From positions 1 to 64,000 of the forward strand of contig JAMFSA010000194.1 in NCBI GenBank assembly GCA_026225055.1: a stretch of 64,000 nucleotides of DNA, in the 5' to 3' direction. The translations under genes were made by a program, and so were the position numbers. Positions 1 to 8,102 of this stretch are shown here, in pieces (within the stretch, counting starts at the first letter, position 1; every line of letters starts with the position of its first letter). This DNA comes from Mucilaginibacter xinganensis. Lineage in GTDB: Bacteria > Bacteroidota > Bacteroidia > Sphingobacteriales > Sphingobacteriaceae. The notes beneath the pieces were generated by a model. The model was not told where the DNA came from. It made no database searches and saw nothing but the letters and a program-made list of their open reading frames with translations.

Positions 1-220
1 GAACTATCCCCTTACCCGAAGGCTCAAGGTACTATCAGCTTTCAGCAAGAGTCACGGACTTACCTGTGTCTCCTATACCTACGGCCTTTAACGAACTATT
101 CCGTCAGTTCGCGTCAGTGTCACTACAAATGTTTTAGTTGCGGCCTGGAAGGCGTAGCCGCCGAGTTTTCAAGGGCCATTCAGTCACTTTAATGTTCAGT
201 AAGCCAAACCTTTAATATCA
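1..220 (-). ncRNA. structured RNA-like stretch, possibly a group II intron fragment
   Basis: I see no coding frame here. Read on the minus strand the sequence is rich in hairpins: a stem closed by a UUCG tetraloop at 10-29, a GAACT/AGTTC stem at 93-110, and a GCGGC/GCCGC stem near 135-160. The style recalls domain I of bacterial group II introns, but I cannot identify the conserved domain V and the stretch runs off the window. It could equally be another structured RNA. Confidence 0.28.
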
Positions 221-224
221 AATG

Positions 225-1193
225 TCAATAGGCCTTTTGAACGATTTTAAGAAGATCATGCGGATAACCCAAAGTTACGGCACTAACGCTTTCTAAATGT
301 TCAATCTGATCCTGATTTAAGCGAACATCAAGCGCTTTCAGGCCGTCGTTTAGATGATCAAGTGTACGGGCACCAACTATAGGGAAAGCGTTTTTGGTCA
401 GCGTCCAGGCCAATGCTACCTGGCCCGGCGTTGCTTCAACCTCTGCTGCGATTGATTCTAATTGGTCTATAATAGTTTTAGTAGCCACATCTTCAATGAA
501 ACCACCCGCTGCGGAAAGTGTCAACCTGCCGGCTGAGCCTTTGCGGTATTTGCCGGTTAACACCCCCCCTGCTAACGGAGAATATAGCATTGTGCCCAGC
601 CCAAAATGTGCAGCCATTCCCATTAACTCGCGGTCTGCAGTTCGTTGAATAAGGTTATATTCTATTTGCAAGGCAGCCAAAGGAATTGCACTTGCGATAG
701 CAGATGCCTTCCACGCAGGAAAATTAGCCAAACCTGTATATAATATCTTTCCGGCTTTGACTAAATCCTCAAGTCCCCGGATAGTTTCTTCGAGCGGAGT
801 AATGCCATCATCATAATGAGGCATATAAATATCAATATAGTCAGTCTTCAGGCGTTTTAAACCGGCATCCACAGACTGACGCATGGCCTTGCGGTGATTA
901 CCCAAATTGGCAGGGGAAGGACCTGTTTCGTTGCTGCGCGTATATTTGGTGCAAATAATGAAATTGTGTCGCTGTTGTTCTATAAATCGCCCAACAATCT
1001 CTTCTGCCTCCCCAAGATGGTATTGGTCGGCAACATCAATAAAATTGCCTCCCGCATTCGTGTAGGCTGCAAGGATTTTAGGAATTTCCTGTGCATCGGC
1101 TCCATAGCCACGGCGCTGGCCGAAACTTGCCGCTCCCAATATGAGTTCACTGGCCGGAAGACCTGTTTGCGTTCCGAATAATTTGTATTTCAT
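225..1193 (-). CDS. aldo/keto reductase
   Basis: A 322-residue NAD(P)H-dependent aldo/keto reductase, the usual length of the family, expected to reduce aldehydes or ketones in the cytoplasm. The catalytic tetrad is visible: Asp53 and Tyr58 in FIDVADQYHLGEAEEIVG, Lys83 in CTKY and His126 in MPHYDDG. The C-terminal cofactor-binding stretch IVGARTLDHLNDGL is intact. It is divergent from an HxlR regulator that begins about 90 bases away, a common arrangement in which the regulator controls the enzyme. The physiological substrate cannot be told from sequence. Confidence 0.9.
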   Translation of the reverse strand: MKYKLFGTQTGLPASELILGAASFGQRRGYGADAQEIPKILAAYTNAGGNFIDVADQYHLGEAEEIVGRFIEQQRHNFIICTKYTRSNETGPSPANLGNHRKAMRQSVDAGLKRLKTDYIDIYMPHYDDGITPLEETIRGLEDLVKAGKILYTGLANFPAWKASAIASAIPLAALQIEYNLIQRTADRELMGMAAHFGLGTMLYSPLAGGVLTGKYRKGSAGRLTLSAAGGFIEDVATKTIIDQLESIAAEVEATPGQVALAWTLTKNAFPIVGARTLDHLNDGLKALDVRLNQDQIEHLESVSAVTLGYPHDLLKIVQKAY

Positions 1194-1272
1194 GCTTCAA
1201 AGGTCAGTGGTTAAGCCAATAAAATCAAGTATGGCTAAATTCAGCCGTATTAGATTAGACAATGATATGACC

Positions 1273-1280
1273 TATATTTG
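1273..1280 (+). promoter_or_regulatory. Bacteroidetes -7 box upstream of HxlR gene
   Basis: TATATTTG matches the Bacteroidetes -7 consensus TAnnTTTG. It lies only four bases before the ATG at 1285, so the transcript would have almost no leader. I see no clear -33 element. The match could be chance. Confidence 0.4.
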
Positions 1281-1284
1281 TCGC

Positions 1285-1632
1285 ATGTACGAAAGGAAGT
1301 TACCTTTAGAATTTGAATGCGGCCTTCACCTTTTTATGGAAGTGATGAACGGTAAATGGAAGATCAACCTGATCTGGTGTATTTATAACGGTATAAAAAG
1401 ACCGGGTGAATTACATCGCAGGATGCCTAAAGCTTCCCGACGATTATTGGATACACAGCTAAAACAACTCACAGGCCTTGGTATCGTTACCAAGACAATA
1501 TTTAATCAACGGCCTTTAAAGGTAGAATACGAACTCACCCCGCTGGGGCTGACATTGATTCCCGTTATTGAGGTGACGGCACGTTGGGGAGAAACCCATC
1601 GCAACGTGCTGGAGCCATTATTCCAGTTGTAA
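1285..1632 (+). CDS. HxlR-family winged-helix regulator
   Basis: A 115-residue HxlR-family (MarR-like winged helix) transcriptional regulator of the type that senses electrophiles or quinones. It shows the family core GKWKINLIWCI, the recognition-helix region PGELHRRMPKASRRLLDTQL and the wing VEYELTPLG. The frame is open further upstream, into the neighbouring reductase gene. I chose the ATG at 1285 because MYERKLPLEFECGL is a typical HxlR start and a -7 box lies just before it; ATGs at 1231 and 1267 are alternatives. The divergent aldo/keto reductase is its probable target. Confidence 0.82.
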   Translation: MYERKLPLEFECGLHLFMEVMNGKWKINLIWCIYNGIKRPGELHRRMPKASRRLLDTQLKQLTGLGIVTKTIFNQRPLKVEYELTPLGLTLIPVIEVTARWGETHRNVLEPLFQL

Positions 1633-1727
1633 ATATGGACATCATAGGTTAAGCAGATCATTATTACTAAGCCGTGACCTAAGCGGACTGCCCGTATGCT
1701 TACATTTGCTGATCAATAATCGAGCTA

Positions 1728-2753
1728 ATGGTGAAGAAAATAGGATTTCTATCATTCGGGCACTGGTCTGACCATCCCGCCTATCAAACCCGCACCGCAG
1801 GCGATACCTTGCTGCAATCCATTGATTTGGCAGTTGCCGCGGAGGAAATAGGTTTGGACGGCGCTTATTTCCGGGTTCATCATTTTGCGCGCCAATTGGC
1901 GTCGCCATTTCCCCTGCTTTCGGCTATTGGAGCGAAAACAAACAAGATAGAAATTGGGACGGGTGTCATCGATATGCGCTATGAAAACCCAATGTATATG
2001 GTGGAGGACGCCGGCGCTGCTGACCTGATCTCCGGCGGGCGCTTACAATTGGGAATCAGCCGGGGTTCACCCGAGCAGGTCGTAGAAGGCTGGCGTTATT
2101 TCGGTTATGAACCTGCTGAAGGAGAAAATGATGCCGACATGGGACGTAAAAAAGCATTAGATTTTTTGGACAAATTAAACGGTAAAGGATTTGCAAAGCC
2201 TAATCCTCAACCCATGTTTCCAAACCCGCCGGGCTTGTTACGCCTGGAGCCACATTCGGACGGATTGCGCGATCGCATCTGGTGGGGAGCCGCCTCTAAT
2301 GCAACCGCGGTTTGGGCGGCCGAGAACGGCATGAACCTGCAAAGTTCTACCTTGAAATTTGACGAAAGCGGTAAACCTTTCCATATCCAGCAGGCCGAAC
2401 AAATCAGGTTATACAAAGAAGCCTGGAAAAAAGCCGGGCACCAGCACGAACCCAGGGTTTCGGTTAGCCGCTCTATTTTTGCATTGGTAACGGATCAGGA
2501 CAGGTATTACTTTGGACAGCAAGGAAAGGGAGCCGACAGTTTTGGTTATATTGAAGCTGATCAACGGGCGGTGTTCGGAAAGAGCTATGCAGCCGAACCC
2601 GATCAGCTCATCAAAGAATTGGCCCAGGACGAAGCCATCCAGGAAGCGGATACTGTGCTCCTGACCATACCGAACACGTTGGGTGTCGACTACAATATCC
2701 ACGTGCTAACTGCTATTTTGGAGCATGTCGCCCCTGCACTGGGTTGGCGATGA
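1728..2753 (+). CDS. luciferase-like flavin-dependent monooxygenase
   Basis: A 341-residue member of the bacterial luciferase-like (LLM) superfamily, TIM-barrel enzymes that use reduced FMN or F420. The N-terminal strand KIGFLSFGHW, the EEIGLDGAYFRVHHF segment, the IEIGTGVIDMRYENP strand and the LISGGRLQLGISRGSPEQV loop are all characteristic. Length is normal and there is no sign of damage. It follows the HxlR gene by 95 bases in the same direction and may share its control. The substrate is unknown; long-chain aldehydes, alkanesulfonates or xenobiotics are all possible in this superfamily. Confidence 0.85.
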   Translation: MVKKIGFLSFGHWSDHPAYQTRTAGDTLLQSIDLAVAAEEIGLDGAYFRVHHFARQLASPFPLLSAIGAKTNKIEIGTGVIDMRYENPMYMVEDAGAADLISGGRLQLGISRGSPEQVVEGWRYFGYEPAEGENDADMGRKKALDFLDKLNGKGFAKPNPQPMFPNPPGLLRLEPHSDGLRDRIWWGAASNATAVWAAENGMNLQSSTLKFDESGKPFHIQQAEQIRLYKEAWKKAGHQHEPRVSVSRSIFALVTDQDRYYFGQQGKGADSFGYIEADQRAVFGKSYAAEPDQLIKELAQDEAIQEADTVLLTIPNTLGVDYNIHVLTAILEHVAPALGWR

Positions 2754-2879
2754 ATAACGCTATATTATAAATTTCGATTTGAACCATAAAATAAACAGCG
2801 TGTTATCTATCTTAGCAAAGCACGACAGACATCGAGCGTTTTAATCTTTTTTTGGTTTTGCCACGCCATTACCGCGCCC

Positions 2880-3313
2880 GTAACCGCTGATGAGTCTTAT
2901 TATTTTGATAGCCAAACTAAAAAGTTCTTTACCGCCAAAGGTTTAGGATTATTCAATATGGTCGATCTGCCGCTGATCGACCCATTAGCCGATGATCTTG
3001 GAAAAGGAATGATGGAGATCGATACCGAAGCTTCGGAGATCGTGGAAATTCCACGGTTGAATTTTCAGGATAAAGTCGCGGTGTGCAGTTGTTGTTCCTG
3101 TCGAAATTTCCCGGTGTTATTCACGAAGAAAAACTGAGGTTAGCGGCGGAGCAACAGCAGGACGTACAAGGTTTTGTGTTGGATTTAGTATTTGACGAAA
3201 ACGATACACTCTCGCCAATGGCACCTTACTGGGATGACTTCAAGCTCAAAACCATTCAGTATTACCTCGAAAAGTTCACCGGGCTTATCGGGATCATTTT
3301 GAAAATGCTTTAA
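2880..3313 (+). pseudogene. frameshifted gene of unknown function
   Basis: Two successive frames read as one protein. The first runs from 2880 (VTADESYYFDSQTKKFF) to about 3082 (NFQDKVAV) and continues only as a cysteine-rich tail with a stop near 3136. The second starts at 3083 (VQLLFLSKFPGVIHEEKL) and runs to 3313. The joint contains GTGTG where a single GTG would restore the frame, so a 2-bp duplication by slippage explains the break. No start codon is evident at the left end, so the 5' part is also lost. I do not recognise the family. It sits among other broken genes. Confidence 0.6.
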
Positions 3314-3323
3314 CAAACATATC

Positions 3324-3611
3324 ATGCGAAACAAATATCGCTCTGCTATTTATACATTTACCGAAGATCAGAATGATGTTGCGGAACAGGCGCTTCGTGA
3401 TTTACAAGCCGATTTTGACCAGCCCATCATTACGAAGATTCTCCCCTTTCAAAGCTTTAGACTCAATGAGGAAAATTACCTGGATTACTATTACAAAGAC
3501 CCGGCTAAGCCATTTTGCCAGAACATCGTGAACCCTAAATTGAAAGAATTGTTATCCCGATTTGCGGATCAGGTTGCGCCGGAGCGGCTTGATCACCTAA
3601 AAACATTATAA
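3324..3611 (+). pseudogene. msrA: C-terminal fragment of peptide methionine sulfoxide reductase A
   Basis: The 95 residues match the C-terminal half of MsrA: NKYRSAIYTFTEDQNDVAEQ, then TKILPFQSFRLNEENYLDYYYK and a PKLKELL tail. The N-terminal half with the catalytic GCFW cysteine motif is absent, so reductase activity cannot be expected. The ATG at 3324 is an internal methionine or a chance start; the sequence upstream belongs to another broken gene. This is best read as a deletion remnant, although the fragment could still be translated. Confidence 0.72.
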
Positions 3612-3613
3612 AC

Positions 3614-3865
3614 ATGAACGCTAAAATATTCAGTTACAAAGTAGATAGCATCAATCTCGAACAGCAGGATGAGCAATTAAAGATCAGTCAAAGCTTTGAC
3701 CGTAAAGCGGTACTCGAACCGTTGAAAGAAATTCTAAAAGCAGAAAATTATAAGATCGACGAAAGCTCGTTACATTATAAGCTAATCGATGACCAATTAT
3801 ATATACAGGGACTGGCCATAGAGCTGGAAGCGCCGAAAACCGTGGGATTCCAGTTTGGGAAATAG
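3614..3865 (+). CDS. small hypothetical protein
   Basis: An 83-residue acidic protein with no signal peptide, membrane segment or motif that I recognise. Charged and hydrophobic residues alternate as in a small alpha/beta protein (SQSFDRKAVLEPLKEILKAENY, then LYIQGLAIELE). It starts three bases after the MsrA fragment ends, so the two may once have been co-transcribed. It may be a real small gene or the tail of a larger one, because the region upstream is decayed. Confidence 0.45.
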   Translation: MNAKIFSYKVDSINLEQQDEQLKISQSFDRKAVLEPLKEILKAENYKIDESSLHYKLIDDQLYIQGLAIELEAPKTVGFQFGK

Positions 3866-4149
3866 CTTCACAACGCGCTGTGTATCACTGTTTATAGTTT
3901 CGATACCTTTTCCCGGCTTAGATTATCGTTCACCACGATCATAAGACCCAGTCGTTTTGCGCTAATCAGATTAACAGTAAACCAAAAGTACAGCAGTAGG
4001 CGGTCAAACAGGATAAATTCATTTCCCCGTATGTTGTTGTTAGCCGGATTTAGAAATTACGCTTGCGATAGCTAATACGCAACCGTCCTATGCCAACTAA
4101 ATACTGTAATTTCTGCCATTTTTCGATTTTGTAAACAAAAATAGAATTT
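3866..4149. other. intergenic stretch with a possible minus-strand coding remnant
   Basis: No intact gene. On the minus strand, roughly 4043 to 3891, a frame stays open for about 50 codons (containing NEFILFDRLLLYFWF and SAKRLGLMIVV) without a start codon. It could be a fragment of a lost gene. I do not recognise it. Confidence 0.3.
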
Positions 4150-4180
4150 GATCGGGAAAGCCAAAAAGACTTTCCCGATC
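4150..4180 (-). terminator. rho-independent terminator of the SDR gene
   Basis: A perfect 11-bp inverted repeat (GATCGGGAAAG / CTTTCCCGATC) with a 9-base loop lies just after the stop of the minus-strand SDR gene. Continuing on the minus strand it is followed by a T-rich run (TATTTTTG). Confidence 0.8.
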
Positions 4181-4187
4181 AGTGCCT

Positions 4188-4964
4188 TTAACTAACTACC
4201 GGTAAAGAGCCGCCGTCAATGGCGTAAATCGTTCCGGTCAGGTAAGCTGCGGATGGAGAAACCAGGAAGTGAACAAGTGAGGCCACTTCTTCAGGTTCAG
4301 CCATGCGGCCCATCGGAATGCCGCCGGTCTGCGCCATTAATTGTTTCATACCTTCTTCTACAGTAATACCTACTGACGCGGCGTAGTCGCTAATGAATTT
4401 TTCCATGGGCGGGGTCTTGGTAGCGCCTGGTGCCACGGTCAGCACGCGTATGCCTTTGCTGGCCAGTTCGGTAGCCAAAGCTTTGCTGTAGCTGTTCAGG
4501 GCAGCTTTAGAAACGGCATAGGCTAAATTCAGGTTCCATAAAGCTTGTTTGCCCGCCACTGAAGAAATATGGATGACCACACCGCTTTTCTGCGCTATCA
4601 TTTGCGGCAGCAGTATTTTGTCGAGACGAATGGCCGAGATCAAGTTCAACTGCAGTTCCTGTTCCCAATGTTCGTCAGATAATGCGCTGAAACCACCGCC
4701 GGGAGTGGTGAGACCGCCTACGTTGTTGATCAGGATATCAATTCCGCCGAAAGTGTCCTTAATTTCTTTGGCTAGTGCAGCTACCTGATGGGCATCGGTC
4801 AGGTCTGCCGCTATAAAATAATGTGTGCGCTCTTCGGGTTTTGTCCTGGCACTAACAATTACTTGTGCCCCAGCTTTAGCTAATTCATCTGCAATAGCTT
4901 TGCCAATGCCTTTTGTGCCACCAGTTACTAATACTCTTTTACCTTTTAAATCTGTTGTTCCCAT
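4188..4964 (-). CDS. SDR-family oxidoreductase
   Basis: A 258-residue classical short-chain dehydrogenase/reductase. The nucleotide-binding TGGTKGIG lies near the N-terminus, followed by NNVGG, and the catalytic pair is AYAVSK after the HISSVAG serine. The ending LTGTIYAIDGGS is typical. Such enzymes interconvert alcohols and ketones with NAD(P)H. It lies 50 bases downstream of a TetR gene on the same strand. A near-perfect copy of the TetR operator sits in that gap (4979-5000), so it is likely repressed by that regulator. The substrate is unknown. Confidence 0.9.
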   Translation of the reverse strand: MGTTDLKGKRVLVTGGTKGIGKAIADELAKAGAQVIVSARTKPEERTHYFIAADLTDAHQVAALAKEIKDTFGGIDILINNVGGLTTPGGGFSALSDEHWEQELQLNLISAIRLDKILLPQMIAQKSGVVIHISSVAGKQALWNLNLAYAVSKAALNSYSKALATELASKGIRVLTVAPGATKTPPMEKFISDYAASVGITVEEGMKQLMAQTGGIPMGRMAEPEEVASLVHFLVSPSAAYLTGTIYAIDGGSLPVVS

Positions 4965-4978
4965 GTTTTAGTTATTTA

Positions 4979-5000
4979 TTCTGAATCATTTGTTTCAGAA
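4979..5000. promoter_or_regulatory. second TetR operator, upstream of SDR gene
   Basis: An inverted repeat TTCTGAATCA-TT-TGTTTCAGAA, with one mismatch between the arms. It shares CTGAA-CA-NN-TGTTTCAG with the larger palindrome at 5610-5639 in front of the TetR gene. Two copies of one motif, each before one of the two genes, support a shared operator. Confidence 0.72.
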
Positions 5001-5014
5001 TTAGTTAAAAAAAT

Positions 5015-5593
5015 TTACTTTGATAATTGTTTGATAAAATATTCGGCCATGCGTTTAATTTTAATCGGGTCTTTATGTAAGATATAAGACTCGTACCAAC
5101 CGGTCCAGGTGCTGTTGAAATAATCGGCCAGCAATGCGGGGTCTTCTTCTGCACGGATTTCCCCTTGTTCCATTGCGTTTTGAATCAGATCATGCAGGAA
5201 CTGGTAGGCCTGCTGGCTGTCTGCTATTAAAATATCTTTAATACGCTGGTCATTGGTAGCGACTTCGAAGGCACTCTTGACGGCCATGCAGCTGTCCTCG
5301 CCGTTGATGATGACCCCCACTGCCTCATGAATATAATCCACCAATATAGAAAACGGCGATTTTTTGCTGGTAAGCCGTTTTTTCCAATCCTGCTTCCGCA
5401 AGTCGGTATAATGCTGCACGCAGCGAACAAACAGTTCCTCCTTATCACCAATTGTATTGTACAGGCTGCTGCTGTTGATCTGCATGGCCTCGGTGAGATC
5501 CCGAAGCGAAGTACCGTTATAGCCTTTTTTCCAAAAAACTTCCATTGCTTTTTGGATTGCTGCTGCTTCGTTAAATTCTACATTTCTGGCCAT
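5015..5593 (-). CDS. TetR/AcrR-family repressor
   Basis: A TetR-family regulator of about 192 residues. The N-terminal helix-turn-helix is clear: AIQKAMEVFWKKGYNGTSLRDLTEAM followed by SSLYNTIGDKEELF. The rest is the helical ligand-binding and dimer domain typical of the family. I start it at the ATG at 5593 (MARNVEF). The upstream ATG at 5611 would put the coding region inside the operator and ahead of the -7 box. The two operator copies indicate that it represses itself and the downstream SDR gene, with relief by an unknown small ligand. Confidence 0.88.
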   Translation of the reverse strand: MARNVEFNEAAAIQKAMEVFWKKGYNGTSLRDLTEAMQINSSSLYNTIGDKEELFVRCVQHYTDLRKQDWKKRLTSKKSPFSILVDYIHEAVGVIINGEDSCMAVKSAFEVATNDQRIKDILIADSQQAYQFLHDLIQNAMEQGEIRAEEDPALLADYFNSTWTGWYESYILHKDPIKIKRMAEYFIKQLSK

Positions 5594-5600
5594 GACGATA

Positions 5601-5639
5601 CAAAGGTACATTAATCTGAAACAGTTGTTTCAGATTAAT
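5601..5639 (-). promoter_or_regulatory. TetR promoter and overlapping operator
   Basis: Positions 5610-5639 form a perfect palindrome with 14-base arms (ATTAATCTGAAACA and its complement) around GT. On the minus strand a TACCTTTG -7 box follows at 5608-5601, eight bases before the ATG at 5593. Repressor bound to the palindrome would cover the -33 region, a standard autoregulation layout. Confidence 0.8.
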
Positions 5640-5792
5640 GTCATTTATAAATTGCTGTAGAAGCCTTATATAAGCTAAAGTACCTGGCAAACGAAATAAT
5701 ACTTGGTGCAGCGCTATTTATTCAGCTGTGAGCGTACATTGAATTTTCCTAATAACTTGATTATTAAAACTAAATTTTAAAGAAGACGATAT

Positions 5793-6259
5793 TTAGCGTG
5801 GATACTTTACCGTTAGTAAGCGTTCGTCATAACGGAACGGAACGACTTCTTTAATCAAAATTTTGCTGCTATCTGGGTGTAGCGGATTCAACAGGATATT
5901 GCTAACCATTGGATCAATTGCGCTCGGCACGTAAAGTAGGGCTGCGCTCCTGCCCTGCAGCCAGGCATTGCCGATCCTTTGGAAAGGCGGTCCGGGATAG
6001 TTTTTCCAAGCAGCCGGCAACTGATTAGCTTCCAGCTTTTCACTACTGATATTGTCCGGCACTTCCAATGAAACTATCATAAGGTCATTGTGAATTTCGT
6101 CGGGCATTAAATGCATTAGTTTTTTAAGTATACAAGTGCATGAATTTAACGAAGTATAGAGGACGGGCATGTGGTTATGCCAACGGGCAGAAGAGATCAG
6201 CCCACCATTGCCACTGAAATCGCGGGCATACTTTTACTTGCGATACGATAAAGGATCAT
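5793..6259 (-). pseudogene. frameshifted RES-domain toxin
   Basis: The frame ending at 5793 carries a RES domain: GGLISSARWHNHMPVLYTS, then LEANQLPAAWKNYPGPPFQRIGNAWL and the hallmark SAALLYVPSAI...LLNPLHPDSSKI. RES toxins of the Xre-RES (ParST-like) group consume NAD+ or modify host proteins. The true start is the ATG at 6259 (MILYRIASK), whose TGA-overlapping ATG couples it to the upstream antitoxin remnant. One A is missing from the A run at about 6233 (AGTAAAAGT), so the start and the body are out of frame. A sequencing error is possible, but the antitoxin is damaged too. Confidence 0.8.
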
Positions 6260-6640
6260 GAATAAAAACCGTATTCAATCTGGGATAATACATCATTGAC
6301 CAACCGAAAACCTTCGCTGGTGTCCAGAAGACGGATGGGTAGTTGCATGCCGAGCGCCATCTGCGGACACTGCAGCCATTTTTCAAATGTTTCCTGATCG
6401 CCAAAAACATCCAGTCCGCGAACATAATACGGCTGAATTCATAGACAAAACCCGACTGTTCAGCTGAAAGCAGATCGTCGTGTTAATAGCGGTTCATCTG
6501 TCGGGTACCGATATGCAGGACATTAGAAGATCCTTCCTTGAAACACAAGTCTTACGCAAGATATTATCTACCATATCATAAGGCAAGCCTTCCCTGATAT
6601 AAGCAACAACATCCAGACTATGCTCACATTTATATTTCAT
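6256..6640 (-). pseudogene. decayed Xre/MbcA/ParS-type antitoxin
   Basis: The minus strand encodes pieces of a DUF2384-type antitoxin in different frames. From the ATG at 6640 it reads VAYIREGLPYDMVDNILRKT, then (shifted) RQMNRY, an in-frame TAA, HDDLLSAEQSGFVYEFSRIM, and after another shift GLDVFGDQETFEKWL through LLDTSEG and IEYGFYS. The last segment is the toxin-binding domain typical of RES partners. At least two frameshifts and one stop make it non-functional. Its stop overlaps the toxin ATG by four bases (ATGA), as in intact operons. Confidence 0.75.
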
Positions 6641-6817
6641 ACGCACAGATTTATCTCACACAAAGTAGAAATACGCCCGGCAGCTTTCATCCTGCCCAAC
6701 GTCCAGCTTTTTAAGATCAAGTGACTTCGTTTCCATAAATAAAGACTTATGTCCTCATAATATAAAGACAAACGTCCATAATTACAAATTATTTATTTTT
6801 TACGCAATCGTGCTGTT

Positions 6818-7215
6818 TCAACTGATCTGCATAGGGATTGAAATATCGAATTGCGTAAATTCACCTTCTTCGCTAACAACAGTTAGCTGTCCGCAATGCC
6901 CCTTTACTACAATGTCATAACTTAGGGATAAACCGAGACCTGTCCCCTGCCCGGTTGGCTTGGTGGTGAAGAATGGCTGCATGATTTTATCTTTTATCGC
7001 ACCAGGCATGCCTGTGCCATTGTCTTTTATAATAATTAAAATCAAGTTATTTCGGGTTGAGGTGCTAACTGTTACTTCAGGCTTATAAGGCTGTTTGTTT
7101 TGCCCGGATTACGGGCAGCAACTACTTTAACAATGCTGTCTATATTAATTTGCTGAGCTAAACCGGGTTGGAGAAAGGCTATAACGAACAGTAACAGGAG
7201 TGAGATTTTTTTCAT
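6818..7215 (-). pseudogene. sensor histidine kinase with its middle deleted
   Basis: From the ATG at 7215 a signal peptide is encoded (MKKISLLLLFVIAFLQPGLA) followed by QQINIDSIVKVVAARNPGK and a stop. In another frame the end of a HATPase_c domain follows: YKPEVTVSTST, DNGTGMP (G1 box), PFFTTKPTGQGTGLGLSLSYDIV (G2 box) and a normal C-terminus at 6818. The TPR or sensor part, the transmembrane segment and the dimerisation histidine that should lie between are missing. A deletion joining the two ends out of frame explains this. Confidence 0.72.
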
Positions 7216-7697
7216 ATGTGTATTGGATAGAAAAATATTGAAAAATCCACCTATTGTATCATTTCATATAAATTAAATGATTATCACCTATAAACCTGAA
7301 AGCGAAATCTAAAAGGAATAAGACCCATATTAGTTTTATGCATTTCCGATCCTTACTATATTAAAAACCCGCATACTTCATGGACAAATTAACAACTTCA
7401 GCCTAATTGATCCTCGCAAACAAAGCATGGGTCATTCAGAATGAAGAAAAAGAGAAACGGGCCGCTAAGTGGATATTCCGGAGCTATATGCAACCTCGTT
7501 CCGGAACAGCGAACAGTTAATTCCGCTACACTTTGACCATATCAATTTATTCACTATTAATTCCGATTTTTCTAATAGCATACACAATTCGGTGTACAGA
7601 CCTTCGCTATCCATTATAAAAGTCGGCCTGATTTGATATAATCTTGAATTTCTTGGTTCTGTCAAATTGATATTAGCCGTTCATAGTTTTTCTTCGG
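7216..7697. other. decayed intergenic region with a coiled-coil kinase fragment
   Basis: No intact gene. On the plus strand at about 7413-7473 the reading LANKAWVIQNEEKEKRAAKW resembles the repeated linker (ANKELAFQNEEKEKRAAEL) of Bacteroidetes PAS-type sensor kinases, without flanking domains. The rest is AT-rich and has no recognisable signal. Confidence 0.4.
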
Positions 7698-8102
7698 TTA
7701 AATTTGTCCATTATAATTTGGGGCAAATTCCACGATCCATTCAATACCATACTTGTCTCTAAACATTCCGGCGTATGTGCCCCTGGGACTGTCGCCAATG
7801 GGCCCTTCGATATTTCCACCTGCTGATAATCCGTTAAATATGTTGTCTGCTTTTTCACGACTTTCTACACTAACTGATACTTTGGACCTGTTTTCGTTTA
7901 CTCGTCCCATAAATTCCGGAACGTCATTGGCCATTAACACATTGTGTTTACCAATAGGCAAAACAATGGTCATTATTTTATTTGCATTAATTTCTGCTAC
8001 CGGAAATTCAGGGCTTGATAGGTCCTTAAAACGAACGATCTTTGCGAACTCACCGCCAAAAACTGATTTGTAAAAAGTGAATGCTTCTTCGGCATTTCCA
8101 TA
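7698..8102 (-). pseudogene. VOC/PhnB-like protein lacking its N-terminus
   Basis: The frame reads GNAEEAFTFYKSVFGGEFAK, EFPVAEINANKIMTIVLPIG, then LMANDVPEF, a SVSVESREKADNIFNGLSAGG segment and a GMFRDKYGIEWIVEF ending. This is a PhnB-like (3-demethylubiquinone methyltransferase-like) member of the vicinal-oxygen-chelate fold. Its first beta strand and start codon are replaced by an integrase fragment at about 8102. The only in-frame ATG is internal (7973). The protein is therefore probably not made in functional form. Confidence 0.72.

Noticed and set aside
6656..6736. 26-codon minus-strand frame METKSLDLKKLDVGQDES...
   Set aside because: The lysine/leucine start recalls a peptide precursor leader, but no core peptide, modification enzyme or transporter is nearby, and the stretch may be the former 5' end of the antitoxin region.
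7465..7665. 66-codon minus-strand frame in the decayed region
   Set aside because: It contains no motif that I recognise, has no promoter or partner, and lies between confirmed pseudogenes.
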